The position numbers and the translations under genes are program-made. From Metellina segmentata (taxonomy: Eukaryota; Arthropoda; Arachnida; Araneae; Tetragnathidae), in NCBI GenBank assembly GCA_947359465.1, contig OX375882.1, positions 48,365,509 through 48,429,508 of the forward strand: DNA of 64,000 bases. Direction: 5' to 3'. This document shows, one piece after another, positions 11,095 to 21,929 of this stretch (position 1 is its first letter; each line of letters starts with the position of its first letter). The notes beneath the pieces are model-generated. The model saw only the letters and a program-made list of their open reading frames with translations, did not search any database and was not told the origin of the DNA.

Positions 11095-11590
11095 ACCTCG
11101 GTGGTATACTCTATTCATCCCAACCATACACTCGTCATCTGACCCGAAATTCAAAATTATATCCAGATTAATCTCGAACTGTCGACAATCACTCATAGCT
11201 TGTTATTCCAGTACGACACAAATTCAACTACTAACTGTCTTCATGGCGTAGTGTGGAAAATTGGAGAGTGAGGTTATCAGGTGTTGATCTCGTCATCTGG
11301 CCATGGTTCAAAATGACAAGGTGTTGTCCTCGGATTTTTCCTTCAGGATTGATCCCGAACCTAGGCCATTAGACCGTTGCGTTGCTCCTGTGGTATGCAA
11401 ATTCAACTATCAGATGTCTTCATTTGACGTGGTGTAAAAGATTGGTGAGTGATGTGTCAGATGTTGACCTCGTCATCTGACTGTGGTTCAAAAGTACCAG
11501 GGTGTTGTCTATCAAATTCTCAATTCGAGATTGAACCTGCACCAGCACAAATAACACGATGTGTGATTCGAAGTAAATTTAACTACTTAC
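11095..11590 (+). mobile_element. Three family A SINE bodies, head to tail
   Basis: The SINE 3' body occurs three times in the same orientation. The first unit has CGTCATCTGACCCGAAATTC and ends at about 11230. The second has CGTCATCTGGCCATGGTTCA with AGGTGTTGTCCTCGG and TTGCGTTGCTCCTGT, ending at about 11410. The third has CGTCATCTGACTGTGGTTCA with AGGGTGTTGTC, ending at about 11590. None has a complete tRNA head. The regular spacing of roughly 180 bp suggests tandem duplication of one truncated copy rather than three insertions. Confidence 0.7.
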
Positions 11591-12248
11591 CAAGGCATCT
11601 ACATTCATTCAAACTGGTATAGTGTCTCACTACATCAGACTCGGATATATGTGCCGGTTAGTGGTATATATAGCTGTGCAACAGATCTCAAGCTCGAAGT
11701 ACGTTTTGGTAGACTGAAGTTGGGGTACCATCCGAATTTCTCAAATATGGAGCAAAAACGGAATACCTACAAAATTCGTAAACGATTCCATATGCCTCGA
11801 TTCTACAGGATTCAGCGAATGCAAAGGAAGGTCAAAAGGTCAGAAAGCAGAACTTTCGCGAGAGACGATGACAACGACAACTTTTCTAATCATCCCATCC
11901 CCTTTTGCTCAACAATAAACTTCTTTTGCGGGAAATGTGCTTCATTTATTGCGCCAGTGTGTCGCCTTTGCGCCACTTCTCGACTCTCGGGATAAAACTT
12001 TTACGGACCCCGCAACCATTATTAAGGATTTTCCTTAATAAAAGTTGGGGACGACGAAATAATATTCGATCGAGAGTCTTTGAGGGAGGTGGAGGACTGG
12101 ATGTTATTATGAAGGGAAGGGCGCGTTTTATGTCACGTCACAGAAGATGCTCGGGAAGTTTTCTTTTTTTGCAGAGAATTTTTTATGCGGCCGAGTCAAA
12201 GCCACCACCTGCTGAGCGATGAAATTGGTTTTATGGAGCGGGTAAAAA
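11591..12248. other. Unique sequence, no supported gene
   Basis: Overlapping open frames of 105-114 residues on the plus strand (11651-12222) match nothing I recognise. A small hairpin is visible at 12023-12045 (AAGGATTTTCCTT). Confidence 0.4.
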
Positions 12249-12566
12249 ATTTAGTGGAGCGTGTTTTAATAAACAACATACATGTGTAATCGAAAATGCG
12301 AGCAAATGGAAGAACGCGATTGAAAAAGAAATGGAGGAAGTATGAAATTTATCACATAGATCAGACCGGATTGCAGTCGTGTATCAAGACAATGACGTTA
12401 AGACATTAAACTCTCCAGACTGGATTGTTGAAATTTTAGTGAAGATGAGCTTTTACCCTTTACAAAAGGGGTGAGATACCTTAAAATTTTTAAGGCTAGA
12501 AATAAAAATTTTCTAGGTGTACTGAGATTGCATGTCTAGAAATTAATCTCCTCCACCCAATCAAAT
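12249..12566. repeat. 318-bp tandem repeat, unit 1
   Basis: The unit starts ATTTAGTGGAGCGTGTTTTA and goes on with AATAAACAACATAC, TAATCGAAAATGCGAG, AAGAAATGGAGGAAGTATGA, AATTTATCACATAGATCAG and ends near CACCCAATCAAAT. The next unit begins directly at 12567 with ATTTAGTGAGGCTTGTTTTA and is then cut by the Tc1 element. Confidence 0.8.
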
Positions 12567-12586
12567 ATTTAGTGAGGCTTGTTTTA

Positions 12587-14011
12587 CACTATAAGATAAA
12601 TAAAAAACGTTGCACCCAGAAGGAATTTGTCAGAATGCAATGAAATTTACAAGATTGGTAAAGTGCAAATGACTGTGTTAATAATTATATTTAAGATTGA
12701 AATATGCAAACTTTATTGAAAAACATTCAAAAAAGTGATACCATTCAGTGTGGCGTATGACCGTAATATTTCATTATGAAACATGGCAAGCTCCTTAATA
12801 GTTCGTCACACATGCTCTTTAAGAAGTCCTGCGACAGTTCATTCCATGCTGCTTTAAACCCTGTCACGTAGTACCAGCATATTACGCGGTACGGATGGAG
12901 TGATGACATCTCGTCCAATGGCATTCCATGCATTCTCGATTGGGGACAGATCCGGTGAGTATGCCAACCATGGTAAGATATCGTTGTATCGTAGACAAGC
13001 TCTAGAGATGGCAGCAATATGGGATCGAGCATTGTCTTGTTCAAAAATAGGGTGAACCTGAAAGTTCAGGAATGGGAGCGTAACTGGCTGTAAAATTTCT
13101 GGTACGTAACGCTGGCCTGTCAAAGAGTCCGTAACGAATACCAAAGTTAATTTGTCATCATACAGAATTGCACCCCACACCACGACGCAAGGTCTTCTGG
13201 ACGTGTGACGCTACACAACAAACCGTGGATCTTGGCACTGACCATGTTGCTTCCACACACGGATATCATTATCGTCTCCCCTCAGACAGAAGCGGGATTC
13301 GTCAGTGAAGACCACTCGATGCCATTCGACGCCCCATGTCTGTCTGTCATGACATCATTCCAGTTTTTGTCGGTGATGCAATGCTGCTAAAGACAGTCGT
13401 CGTAACGGTCTACGTGACTTTATCCCCACGTCGTGAAGTCATCGACATATGGTGCGATCACATTTTGGATGATCAAGAGTTGTTCCCACTTCCCGTTGAA
13501 TGTATGCAACAGTGGCTGTTGGATCAGTACGCGCATGTCTTACAACACGTCTATCCTCTCTCGGTCCGGTTTCTCTAGGCCTTCCTGAGCCTGGTTGACG
13601 CTGGCATGTGATTTGTTGTATGCACCGCTAACGACAGCGTGCAACCGTAACATCACTACATCCAATATGTTGCGCAATCCGTCTATTAGACCATCCGACC
13701 TTCTCGGAGGCCAATTACTCGGCCTCTGTCAAACTCTCCCAGTTTGCTTAAATTGCTTGCGAACTCTTTTCCGAGGCATAACTCAATGAGAAACAATGTA
13801 ACCAACACAGCACGAGTCGAAATGAATTTGCTGCCCTACTGGATGTCCTCTTATGCCTCGGTATGCAACGCGTTTGAGAGCTGTCCTGCGCGTGGCGACA
13901 CGATTCTGAAAATATGATCATTTGCATTTCCAACGCAGAGGTACCAGTCCTCCAAATTTCATTCATACCGGTCTACTCCTTCCAAGTGCAACTTTTTTTT
14001 GTCTTAAAGTG
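12587..14011 (-). mobile_element. Tc1/mariner-family element, 1425 bp, TA duplicated at both ends
   Basis: Terminal inverted repeats of roughly 60 bp start CACTATAAGATAAATAAAAA (left) and CACTTTAAGAC (right, reverse strand). They continue through GTTGCAC, AGAAGGA/GGAAGGA and TGAAATTT on both sides. The TA target dinucleotide is at 12585-12586 and 14012-14013. Length and ends fit a complete Tc1-like element. It encodes one transposase on the minus strand, now broken. Confidence 0.9.
12745..13779 (-). pseudogene. Tc1-family transposase pseudogene
   Basis: The transposase binds the terminal repeats and catalyses TA-targeted cut-and-paste. On the minus strand the likely ATG is at 13779 (MPRKRVRKQF). 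Helix-turn-helix remnants follow (FDRGRVIGLREG, then IAQHIGCSDVTVARC). The first catalytic Asp is in VVFTDESRFCLRG, the second in FEQDNARSHIAA, and the Glu in YSPDLSPIENAWN, with 32 residues counted between Asp and Glu. The C-terminus AAWNELSQDFLKSM lies in a shifted frame ending at 12745. Frameshifts and stops (for example after DPRFVV) make it inactive. The LPW-x-A-x-SPDLSPIE style is common, from memory, in spider transposases annotated Tcb1-like. The ORFs on the opposite strand are shadows. Confidence 0.88.
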
Positions 14012-14389
14012 TAATAAACAATATTCATGCCTAATCGAAAATCCAATTAAATGAAATAACACGAATGGGAAAAGAAATGGGAGTAGTATGAAATTTATCA
14101 CATTGATCGGACTGTATTTTTGTCATATATATTGAAAAGATGACCATAGAGGCCCCATCAACAACATACACTAGATTGTTTACGTTTTAGTGATGATGCG
14201 TGCTTTTCCTAACACAGAGAGGGTGGAACGCCTTGAAATTTATATGGCTATGTAAAAAAGTTTTGTAGGTATATTATGGTACATGTCTAGGGATTATTTA
14301 TCTGTAGATACCCAATATGTCCCGGATTTGAATCCCAGTTTGTAAGCGCATACATGTTGGTGATTGAGTCTTTTTAGGATCAAAGGGAA

Positions 14390-14680
14390 GTGTTAGCCCA
14401 GTTGTAAAAGTAACGAATAGGCAACCGGATAGTTGCGAGTTGTAAAAATAAGTCCGAGTAAAGATCGTATTGTATGCGAGGCTTGTGCATGTCAAATTTG
14501 TCACGGCCTCAAACTTTCCCACGTTGCCGTGCCGTGGAAGTTTTGAGAGGGATGCCTGCTCAGGTGCTGATATGGGATTCATCACCCCGCATCGTAGCCA
14601 ATAGCATATTCATATAGCAATAGCATATAGGACGACATATTGTGTTGCTCCAGTTCGACGTTAATTAACTACTTACGTAT
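14390..14680 (+). mobile_element. SINE family A, diverged
   Basis: The head carries GCAACCGGATAGTTGCGAGT. The body has CATGTCAAATTTGTCACGG, GTGGAAGTTTTGAGAGG, GCTCAGGTGCTGAT and TGTGTTGCTCCAGTTCGACG, ending TTAATTAACTACTTA. The section before the tail holds a small duplication of AGCATAT. Confidence 0.65.
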
Positions 14681-15844
14681 CTTAAAGGATTATCAGTTAC
14701 TTTCCCACGGGGTCCAGAAATAAAAATATAGTCCCAGTCAAAATAAATAGTCCCAGAAATAAAAAATAAGGAATTAATTGACCTTCCTGGATGTTTATAT
14801 GTAAGTAATATTTGAGACTACCGATCAGGAGTATTTTCGCGGTGATCCCATGTACTTATCAGGTTGGAAAGGGTCGCCTTCAATGCTTAATTTTCTGCTC
14901 GAAATCTCTCTTATCTCTAGCCACCAATAATTATATTGATCTCCCTTCAAAATCAATATCATAACTATCTTTGTTGACCAACCACAGTGCTTGACCGTTA
15001 ATAGCAAACAGACTGGATTACCTGCCTGGCTTGATTCATCCCGTGAATAAACATTCTCAGTCATGGTGAAGATAACGAAGGACGACTCAATAAATCTAGG
15101 AGACTAGATGCTAGATATAACCTTTTGTTAACTATAGAATTGTTATATAGTCTGTGCAATTCCAAACAGTATATCAACACCTTTCATTAGACTGGAAGTA
15201 ATGCATACTATAAAAGAATGCGCATTTTATTTATATAAGGGGGCTCCTATATATTAATTACACAAAGCCTACATAATATTGATCCTTTATATTAACTTAC
15301 ACAAAATATCGGTCTACATTCACCAACAACAGTTTTAAGAGGTATTTGGTCTAATTTTCATATGATGCTGAAGCGACAACCTTTTTATTTCCGACCTATT
15401 CTCGAAACATCCAGTTTCATCTTTCAACTACGTTTTGGTTAAGCAAAAATATCTTAAATTCTGTGAAAACAATAAACACATTATTGAAATAACCGGTTTT
15501 CTCGTCGTTATTAAATGTGAGAATTTGTACTTCAGTTTTCGTTTTGTAAAATGTAAACTTACAAAAATTATTACTTTTTAGGATTGGGTTGACTTTTGGG
15601 GTTTTGCGGCGAAACGTTTACATTTTAGGAGAAAGGGTTACTTTTTTAGAACTATGGATGGGCATCATTAAGTCTCAGCTTTACTGATTGAAACAAAGTA
15701 ATCGAGCAAATTTCCCATCGTAAATTTCATTTAATGAATTAAATTTCATCATTGACATAAATTACAGGGCGAATTACTCTAGGTTCATTACATCAAAAAT
15801 ATCAATTATCCGAAGTTCGGTTTTTAATGTCGTCTTTGTGCCAT
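14681..15844. other. AT-rich sequence, nothing recognised
   Basis: No open frames with recognisable content. A short duplicated phrase (AGTCCCAG, AAATAAA) occurs near 14.72-14.77 kb. Confidence 0.5.
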
Positions 15845-16045
15845 GCTCTTTCTCAGATCTTGACCTTGTCAAAATGACAAGGAGTTGTACTTGGATCTTT
15901 CCGTTGTCAAAGGTTATTGTTTGGATTGTCCTAGGCTTATCTGGATTTAGCTGGATTATCCTGGCTTATTGCTTTCGGTTTATCCTGGACCGCAGCTAAT
16001 AGCCCGTTGTGTTTCTCCAGTGTGATGTTAATGAACTACCTACCA
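15845..16045 (+). mobile_element. SINE family A, 3' half
   Basis: ATCTTGACCTTGTCAAAATG, AGGAGTTGTACTTGGATCTT, a short expanded GGATT/TGGATT-rich stretch, then GGACCGCAGCTAATAGCCCG, TTGTGTTTCTCCAGTGTGAT and GTTAATGAACTACC match the family A body and tail. The inner stretch 15910-15975 looks like a local expansion within the SINE. Confidence 0.6.
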
Positions 16046-16094
16046 TGCATTTCCTTCAATTCCAAACTTCATACCATTGTACTAGCAATATGTG

Positions 16095-16265
16095 AGTCCT
16101 GTGGCGCATGTTCGATTTCTGTAATTAATCACGTCTTTTTTTTTCTCTCGGGTGTCAGTAAAACTTCCCTTGCGTGTATATCACCAATACTCGATGCTGT
16201 CTTATATTTGGCGAAGCTTGGCCAAACATGACCCTTGCGACATAAAACCCAACCAATCTTCATCC
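16095..16265 (+). mobile_element. SINE family B, 3' two thirds
   Basis: GGTGTCAGTAAAACTTCCCT, TGCGTGTATATCACC, CGATGCTGTC, then CGAAGCTTGGCCAAACATGA and CCCTTGCGACATAAAACCC match family B in order. The tRNA head is missing. It follows a family A tail by about 50 bp. Confidence 0.65.
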
Positions 16266-17394
16266 ATCTTCGTCACACATACTTGTAATAACAATAATTC
16301 CTCGACAATAGTTTATTTGGGGGAAACACGAAAAAAACTATTCCTTGCAACCCGCATATGCGTTCAATTTTTATACACACATAAAACGAAGAACTGGAAT
16401 AAATTCATGGATATTTCCATGGCATAGCATGTTATATATAACAGAAAAGATAAATCTTATAAGAACATCCTAAACCCACGAGTTTCTCGTGCCAAAAGGC
16501 AAAAGCCAGCCTTTTCGCTTTCACACTTCTATGCACTGCTTATAGAACCCTTGGCATTCTTCGATATGCACACATACGGATTTATAGGACTTTTATCAGC
16601 GCTGTTTCGGATTGTAACGCTGCATCTCTTTCTGCGCTTCTCCCCCATATCTGCACTAGGGTGCTTATCGCCCCAATTTTGGCTGACATCCATGCATTTT
16701 TATGTGCACTCGTCTTGTATTCGGACTCAGAAACGAGTCATCGTGCTGAAAAGCCCACAGATTTTCCTCCCAACTATCGCATGTATGCCCGAGAGATGGA
16801 ACATTAAAAAAGGGAATGGGTGTGACGTTGGATTGGGGGAAAAGTGGCGTGATGTCGGTTGTGCCCGGCCGCGAATAATGTGGGAGATTTGGAATTCTTA
16901 TTAAGTCGTGCTGCTCGTAGAGATCGGTTCATGTATAGATTGGAAAAGGTTTTATTGTTCGCTTTTTTGGCGTTTCGTGACGGTTCAATGATTTATTGAG
17001 TCAGTATTTGGAAACGAATTGCTAGATCTTTATACGCATAGAGGTTTGTTTCTGAAATTATCGTACGAGAACCATCATGACATTTTACTTTTATATTTCT
17101 AATCTGTACACTTTAATTTATATTTCTAACTGTATATCTAGCGTGTTTGGGTTAAACAATATGGATAAAATATTATTCACGTTTATATAAGTAAACGAGT
17201 ATATGTAAAAAATATCTTTTCTTCTGGTAAAATTAGTATAAGTTAACTATGATTAACAGCAGCGATATAAATGCTGGTTGAAATTATTAAGTTGATTTAT
17301 AGTGCATGTGTAAAAAATATATTCAATAAAAACTGTCTCTTGAAAACTGGTTTTTTGGCCATACCGTTTCTCCAAGCATGCTAGATTATTCTTC
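16266..17394. other. No supported gene
   Basis: A 117-residue open frame (16551-16904, plus) has no recognised domain and no splice context. The remainder is AT-rich. Confidence 0.45.
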
Positions 17395-17565
17395 ACAATT
17401 AAATATGAACTAAAATATTGGAAGTGGAGAGGGAACATATGCAAAATTATCGATATCTGGCACTCCTGCAGAGAGAATGACCTAAACAGTTCCCAAATAA
17501 CCATCAAATGACCAACAAGAAAATCCATCAGATAATTTCTGTGTTTACAAATCCATGTGGCTTGC
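17395..17565. repeat. Dispersed repeat X, copy 1
   Basis: CTAAAATATTGGAAGTGGAG, CAAAATTATCGATATCTGGC, GCAGAGAGAATGACC, AACAGTTCCCAAATAACC and AACAAGAAAAT align in order with the copy at 20.91-21.06 kb. The family is unknown. Confidence 0.6.
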
Positions 17566-17708
17566 ATTCGCTTCTAAAACTGCCCTGTACTGGTTCTCTT
17601 ATGCAAAAACATGTTCCAAATTGTCACCAGTTCTAGGAAAGAGACAATTTGTTTTTCCCACTCGTATTTTCATTCTACCTTGTAGTAATAGAGCAGTTTT
17701 GACTCATT

Positions 17709-17776
17709 GAAGTATCTCTTCATTAGCAATACTGACCAGATCTTGAACGAGATATCTCGTCAAAGTACTTCGAAGG
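17709..17776. repeat. Dispersed palindrome element, single copy
   Basis: AAGTATCTCTTCATTAGCAA, ACTGACCAGATCTTGAACG and the 10-bp palindrome GAGATATCTC followed by GTC. The same order of blocks occurs at 38.18 kb and 53.17 kb and, altered, in every 172-bp satellite monomer after 53.3 kb. Confidence 0.75.
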
Positions 17777-17849
17777 TTGAGAAACTGCTTCACTCGCAGG
17801 GGAAAACAATAAAATGGTAAATCCACTCACGAATATGCCTTTTGGGGAG

Positions 17850-17992
17850 TTTTTCTTCATTGGGTGTATTTCTCACTCATCTGTGTCGCTTTAAACTTTC
17901 CTTGTACGTCCATTACTTCGTGTTGTCTGTTTTGTTATTGGAGCAACACGGCTTAATATGATCCTTGCTCCATGAAACCCAACCAATATCCA
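17850..17992 (+). mobile_element. SINE family B, 3' part, at the start of a tandem array
   Basis: GGGTGTATTTCTCACTCATC, ACTTTCCTTGTACGTCCATT, TTCGTGTTGTCTG, then CACGGCTTAATATGATCCTT and CCATGAAACCCAACCAAT. Its last bases are the first bases of the 152-bp tandem unit that follows. Confidence 0.65.
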
Positions 17993-18880
17993 CCGTTATA
18001 TGGCTATATTTTCCATTACCGATCATCCAAATCAGTCAGTAATTGAACACGACAACATAAATCGGATCACATGCTGCCATGACTAGTATTTTATTTTCTT
18101 GCAGTGATGCAATCTACGCTACGGTCTCTAAACCCAACCAATCTCCACCGTTATATGGCTACATTTTTCGATACCGGTCATCCAAATCAGTCAGTAATTG
18201 AACACGACATTAATCGCATCGCACGCTGCCATGACTAGTATTTTATTTTCTTGCAGTGATGCAATCTACGCTACGGTCTCTAAACCCAACCAATCTCCAC
18301 CGTTATATGGCTACATTTTTCGATACCGGTCATCCAAATCAGTCAGTAATTGAACACGACATTAATCGCATCGCACGCTGCCATGACTAGTATTTTATTT
18401 TCTTGCAGTGATGCAATCTACGCTACGGTCTCTAAACCCAACCAATCTCCACCGTATATGGCTACATTTTTCGATACCGGTCATCCAAATCAGTCAGTAA
18501 TTGAACACGACATTAATCGCATCGCACGCTGCCACGACTAGTATTTTATTTTCTTGCAGTGATGCAATCTACGCTACGGTCTCTAAACCCAACCAATCTC
18601 CACCGTATATGGCTACATTTTTCGATACCGGTCATCCAAATCAGTCAGTAATTGAACACGACATTAATCGCATCGCACGCTGCCACGACTAGTATTTTAT
18701 TTTCTTGCAGTGATGCAATCTACGCTACGGTCTCTAAACCCAACCAATATCCACCGTTATATGCCTACATTTTTCAATACCGATCATCCAAATCAGTCAG
18801 TAATTGAACACGACATTAATCGCATCGCACGCTGCTATGAGTAGTATTTTATTGCAGTGATACAATCTACGCGTCTGGTA
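17978..18880 (+). repeat. 152-bp tandem repeat, six copies
   Basis: The anchor CCCAACCAAT starts at 17978, 18133, 18285, 18437, 18588 and 18739, giving spacings of 155, 152, 152, 151 and 151 bp. Inner copies are nearly identical, while the first and last are diverged, as expected for a young array. Each unit contains TATTTTATTTTCTTGCAG, which resembles a strong 3' splice site (degenerate in the last unit). Two 63-residue open frames with the same sequence here are artefacts of the repetition. Confidence 0.92.
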
Positions 18881-19952
18881 AAATGTATCTACAGTTGCCT
18901 GGCTGTAGATTCCCCTCTTGAGACGAGGCCCAGATGTAGCGCGTCAAACAATAACCACCTCGACAATCTTCCCCTTTGCCATTGGAGGCATCCTCAGTTC
19001 ACGTGAGCCACCTAACCCTAACTGTCTGCCAGCACGGTCGCTCATTAACAATTAATATGCGCGTGACATATTGTACATGTAATTAAAGTTGTGAAAACTT
19101 AGCTATATTAGTCCTTAATTAAACTCAGAAGTCTTAATACCGCGGAAGAAAATCCCTTTATTTCCCCACGAATTCCCCTAAGTATGCCTGATGGGATTAT
19201 TTTGGAGGGAGAGTAATAATATTAAGTTTCTCGCCAGCAACGGGACTTGCCTTGATGGAGAAGATTAAGATTTATTTTTGCTGCTGCCTCTGGTTAAGTA
19301 ATGGAATCTCGCATAAACATCTAGATGAGATAAAGGGTTTCTTCTCCGAAGTCAGGAATGCGATAGCGTCGTTTTTAATTTTTAATTTTCATTATTATTT
19401 GCGTATTTTCCTGGGGGAATAATTGAATAATTATTTAGTCAAAAAGCCATTTTCCGAAATCAGGTTTCATTAAGCCCCGCTCTCGATTCGTTTCGAAGTG
19501 TGGGGTGAATTTATTTTAATATCTCTATTTTCGACGCTCTGCTGCTTGAGCGTAATTATGCCGGTGGCTGTTATTGTCGCTCATCATCATTTTGAATCGA
19601 TCAAGCGTTGACTTAATGTCTTGTGGGTGGTATTTTCATTGAGCTCACGTCATCTCTTTCTTTTGAAAAAACACGATAAATATATTATTTTCTTACATAA
19701 TTCAATGCTTTGTTCTTTGATCTCAGTGTGCTGAATATTCTAATTTAGAAAAACGGTAGTGTGAGTGTTTCGGAATGTTTCCAAACGAACTATTTTTTAA
19801 CCTTCTTAAGAGTTCACCTGTACATATTCGTTTTACAGCCTGCAGTCTTCTCTTCATGCCTTTTAACCAGTTTTGGCTTGCTTGACTTCTAGATTCTTTT
19901 CTATGATTTTTTTTAAACCAATAAATGTGGAATTTTAGTCTTATGGAGGGCC
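18881..19952. other. Unique sequence, possible conserved regulatory island
   Basis: No repeats. Between about 19.03 and 19.65 kb, TAATTA/ATTAAT-type homeodomain core sites recur (ACATGTAATTAAAG, CCTTAATTAAAC, GAATAATTGAATAATTATT) among GC-balanced stretches. This is suggestive only. No coding potential was recognised. Confidence 0.4.
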
Positions 19953-20098
19953 AACCAACCGGTCTAGTGGTCAAGGTGTTGGTCTCTGGATCGGAAGGTC
20001 CCCGGTTCGAATCCGGGTTCAGGCATGGATGTTTGTAAGCGTATACCAGCTCAGGTGTTGCTTCGTCATCTGAACATGGTTCAAAATTACGAAGTATA
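19953..20098 (+). mobile_element. SINE family A with internal deletion
   Basis: The head is well preserved: CCGGTCTAGTGGTCAAGGTG and a perfect B box GGTTCGAATCC (about 20004-20014). After GGATGTTTGTAAGCGTA it jumps directly to CCAGCTCAGGTGTTGCTTCG, losing about 100 bp of body, then CAAAATTACGAAG. The 3' tail is missing. Confidence 0.8.
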
Positions 20099-20389
20099 AA
20101 TTGTTAGGGCCAATGATGGTCCTCCCACTGGGTGCTCCTTCACAAGTGGCCATCACTTCCAGCCTTGTAGTGGCCAATGACTTAAGTCAAATGTGCCAGC
20201 CATTGGAAAAAAAAGTCTTATGGAGGAGAAAGCAATGTAACACTACTAGGGTAAGGTTAATTATAGGCAACAAAATGCTGCATTGTTTTAAGTGTATGAG
20301 GGATTTTGTTGTGTATACGAAAACGTAGCCTGGAGTTAAAGTTCCAAGATATATGATAACAATTAAATCGTAGCTATTAATAAACTATT
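20099..20389. other. Non-coding sequence between SINE fragments
   Basis: A 75-residue open frame (20101-20328) is not recognised. No repeats. Confidence 0.4.
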
Positions 20390-20463
20390 TCACCTCACAC
20401 CCTAGGCAGCTGTGTTGCTACAGTGTGATGTTAATTAAAAATACCAAATATCACCTCACACCC
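20390..20463 (+). mobile_element. Extremely 5'-truncated SINE insertion with 13-bp duplication
   Basis: Only the last 48 bp of a family A SINE are present (20403-20450: GCTGTGTTGCTACAGTGTGA, TGTTAATTAAAAATACC). They are flanked by identical 13-mers TCACCTCACACCC at 20390-20402 and 20451-20463. This defines the 3' end of the family. Confidence 0.82.
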
Positions 20464-20904
20464 CTTTGGGACATTAAGATTTTGGATCACAAACTAGTAA
20501 TCATAATTTCTTTTCCATCAGAGCGCCGCAAGATCTCAGAGTAGTGTACTATTGCTTTTACCACAGAACACATGATGATAAAGAATACAAAGGAACTGGG
20601 ACTATTGTGGATTACAATTTAGCTAACTTGTCAGTTTTCTTCGCAATGCTCAGGAACCCACTTTCTAGACCCATTTCTATTCTCAAACGTTTCCATGGAT
20701 ATCCGCATCAAAGATAGACATCTACAGTTTGTGACGGGCCATGGCCCATTTCCTAGCTATCTCCACAAGTTCAGGTTGTCTTAAATCAACCAATGCTCAT
20801 GTGGATGGAAGGAACTCCAATGCATTATACCTAAGAATGTCCCCTCACAAGCTCGCTCCACCTGCGTTGCATACTGCCAAGACCCACCACAAGATTGCTA
20901 AACC
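20464..20904. other. Unique sequence, nothing recognised
   Basis: No supported open frame or repeat. Confidence 0.45.
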
Positions 20905-21065
20905 AAACACTAAAGTATAGGAAGTACAGAGAAAACATTTTCAAAAATTATTGATATTCTGGTCTCTTGCGGCAGAGATTTCATAGCAACGACGTAAACA
21001 CAGTTCCCATATGACCGTCAAAAAAACCTGACAGCGAATAAGAAAATAATAAACTCCCTAGGGAG
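20905..21065. repeat. Dispersed repeat X, copy 2
   Basis: CTAAAGTATAGGAAGTACAG, AAAATTATTGATATTCTGG, GCGGCAGAGATTTC, ACACAGTTCCCATATGACC and AATAAGAAAATAA align in order with 17.40-17.56 kb. Same orientation. Confidence 0.6.
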
Positions 21066-21883
21066 ATTACTAAACCAGTAAATCTTCACAAGGTTATGTG
21101 TGAGGTGGGTCTCCCCTGTCGGAATGTCTATGCCCATTGCTACTCTAGAACGTCTAAAACGATGTTAAAAATGAAACGATGCAGCTAACTTAAGGTTTCT
21201 GTTGTAGATATGTTTTCGGAGCTGAAAAGTGTTTTTAAAGCCCTTAATATTATTCGGAACACTGACGAATCGACATTCTTCGGCTAATATATTGTATACA
21301 TAATTGATTCCCTCGTGTTTATTTCTAATATTTTCAGTGACGTAGGTATGAGAGGATGACAGCAACTAAACTCCAGAACGCAAGTGCCTAAAGGGGAGGT
21401 ATTTAAGAAATATTGAGAAAATGGTCTCTTTTATCAATTGAAAAAAACTTAAACATTTATTCGTGTTACCGAAGTATTTTCTAGTGCTATGCTTGTGAAA
21501 TGAATGCGCTTACATTCGTTCCATTTTCCGAATACAACGCTTATAAATCCTTTCGTATTTATCTCGGCAATCGTATTGCTTTCCAGAAAAGAGATTGAGT
21601 ATTTAAATTTTCTTGCAAACAGTTCGGATAGCATGAAACAACACATGCGAAGCATTTCTTACTTCGTCTGGATACCCATTAACAAAGCTTGGTCTTTTGC
21701 TAGTCTTTATGAATTGAAAATATTTTATTGCCAAAAATTAATATTTAGAACACTGGTATAATTAATTGATGATTCGAATAAATGTACCTTATCCTAATTA
21801 TCTTGATTTTAAATACGTAAATTTGTGAATTTGTCGATATTAGCTTCGTATGCATCAGGTTCCTAAATGGTCTAGCCATTATG

Positions 21884-21929
<46 letters not shown>

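Larger units (their letters stand above)
12567..14310. repeat. 318-bp tandem repeat, unit 2, interrupted by Tc1
   Basis: The first 20 bp (12567-12586) precede the transposon. The rest resumes at 14012 with TAATAAACAATATTCATGCC, AAAGAAATGGGAGTAGTATG, AAATTTATCACATTGATCGG, and a matching downstream segment to about 14310. Only the transposon (12587-14011) separates the two parts. The repeat itself resembles no family I know. Confidence 0.78.

Noticed and set aside
13205..13789. Plus-strand open frames of 60-80 residues
   Set aside because: Antisense shadows of the Tc1 transposase pseudogene on the minus strand.
12249..14310. LTR retrotransposon, suggested by 300-bp direct repeats around a transposase
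   Set aside because: The inner element has inverted ends, a TA duplication and a DDE transposase. The direct repeats are two units of a pre-existing tandem repeat.
18350..18692. Two identical 63-residue frames
   Set aside because: Same frame in successive copies of the 152-bp tandem repeat; no protein family.
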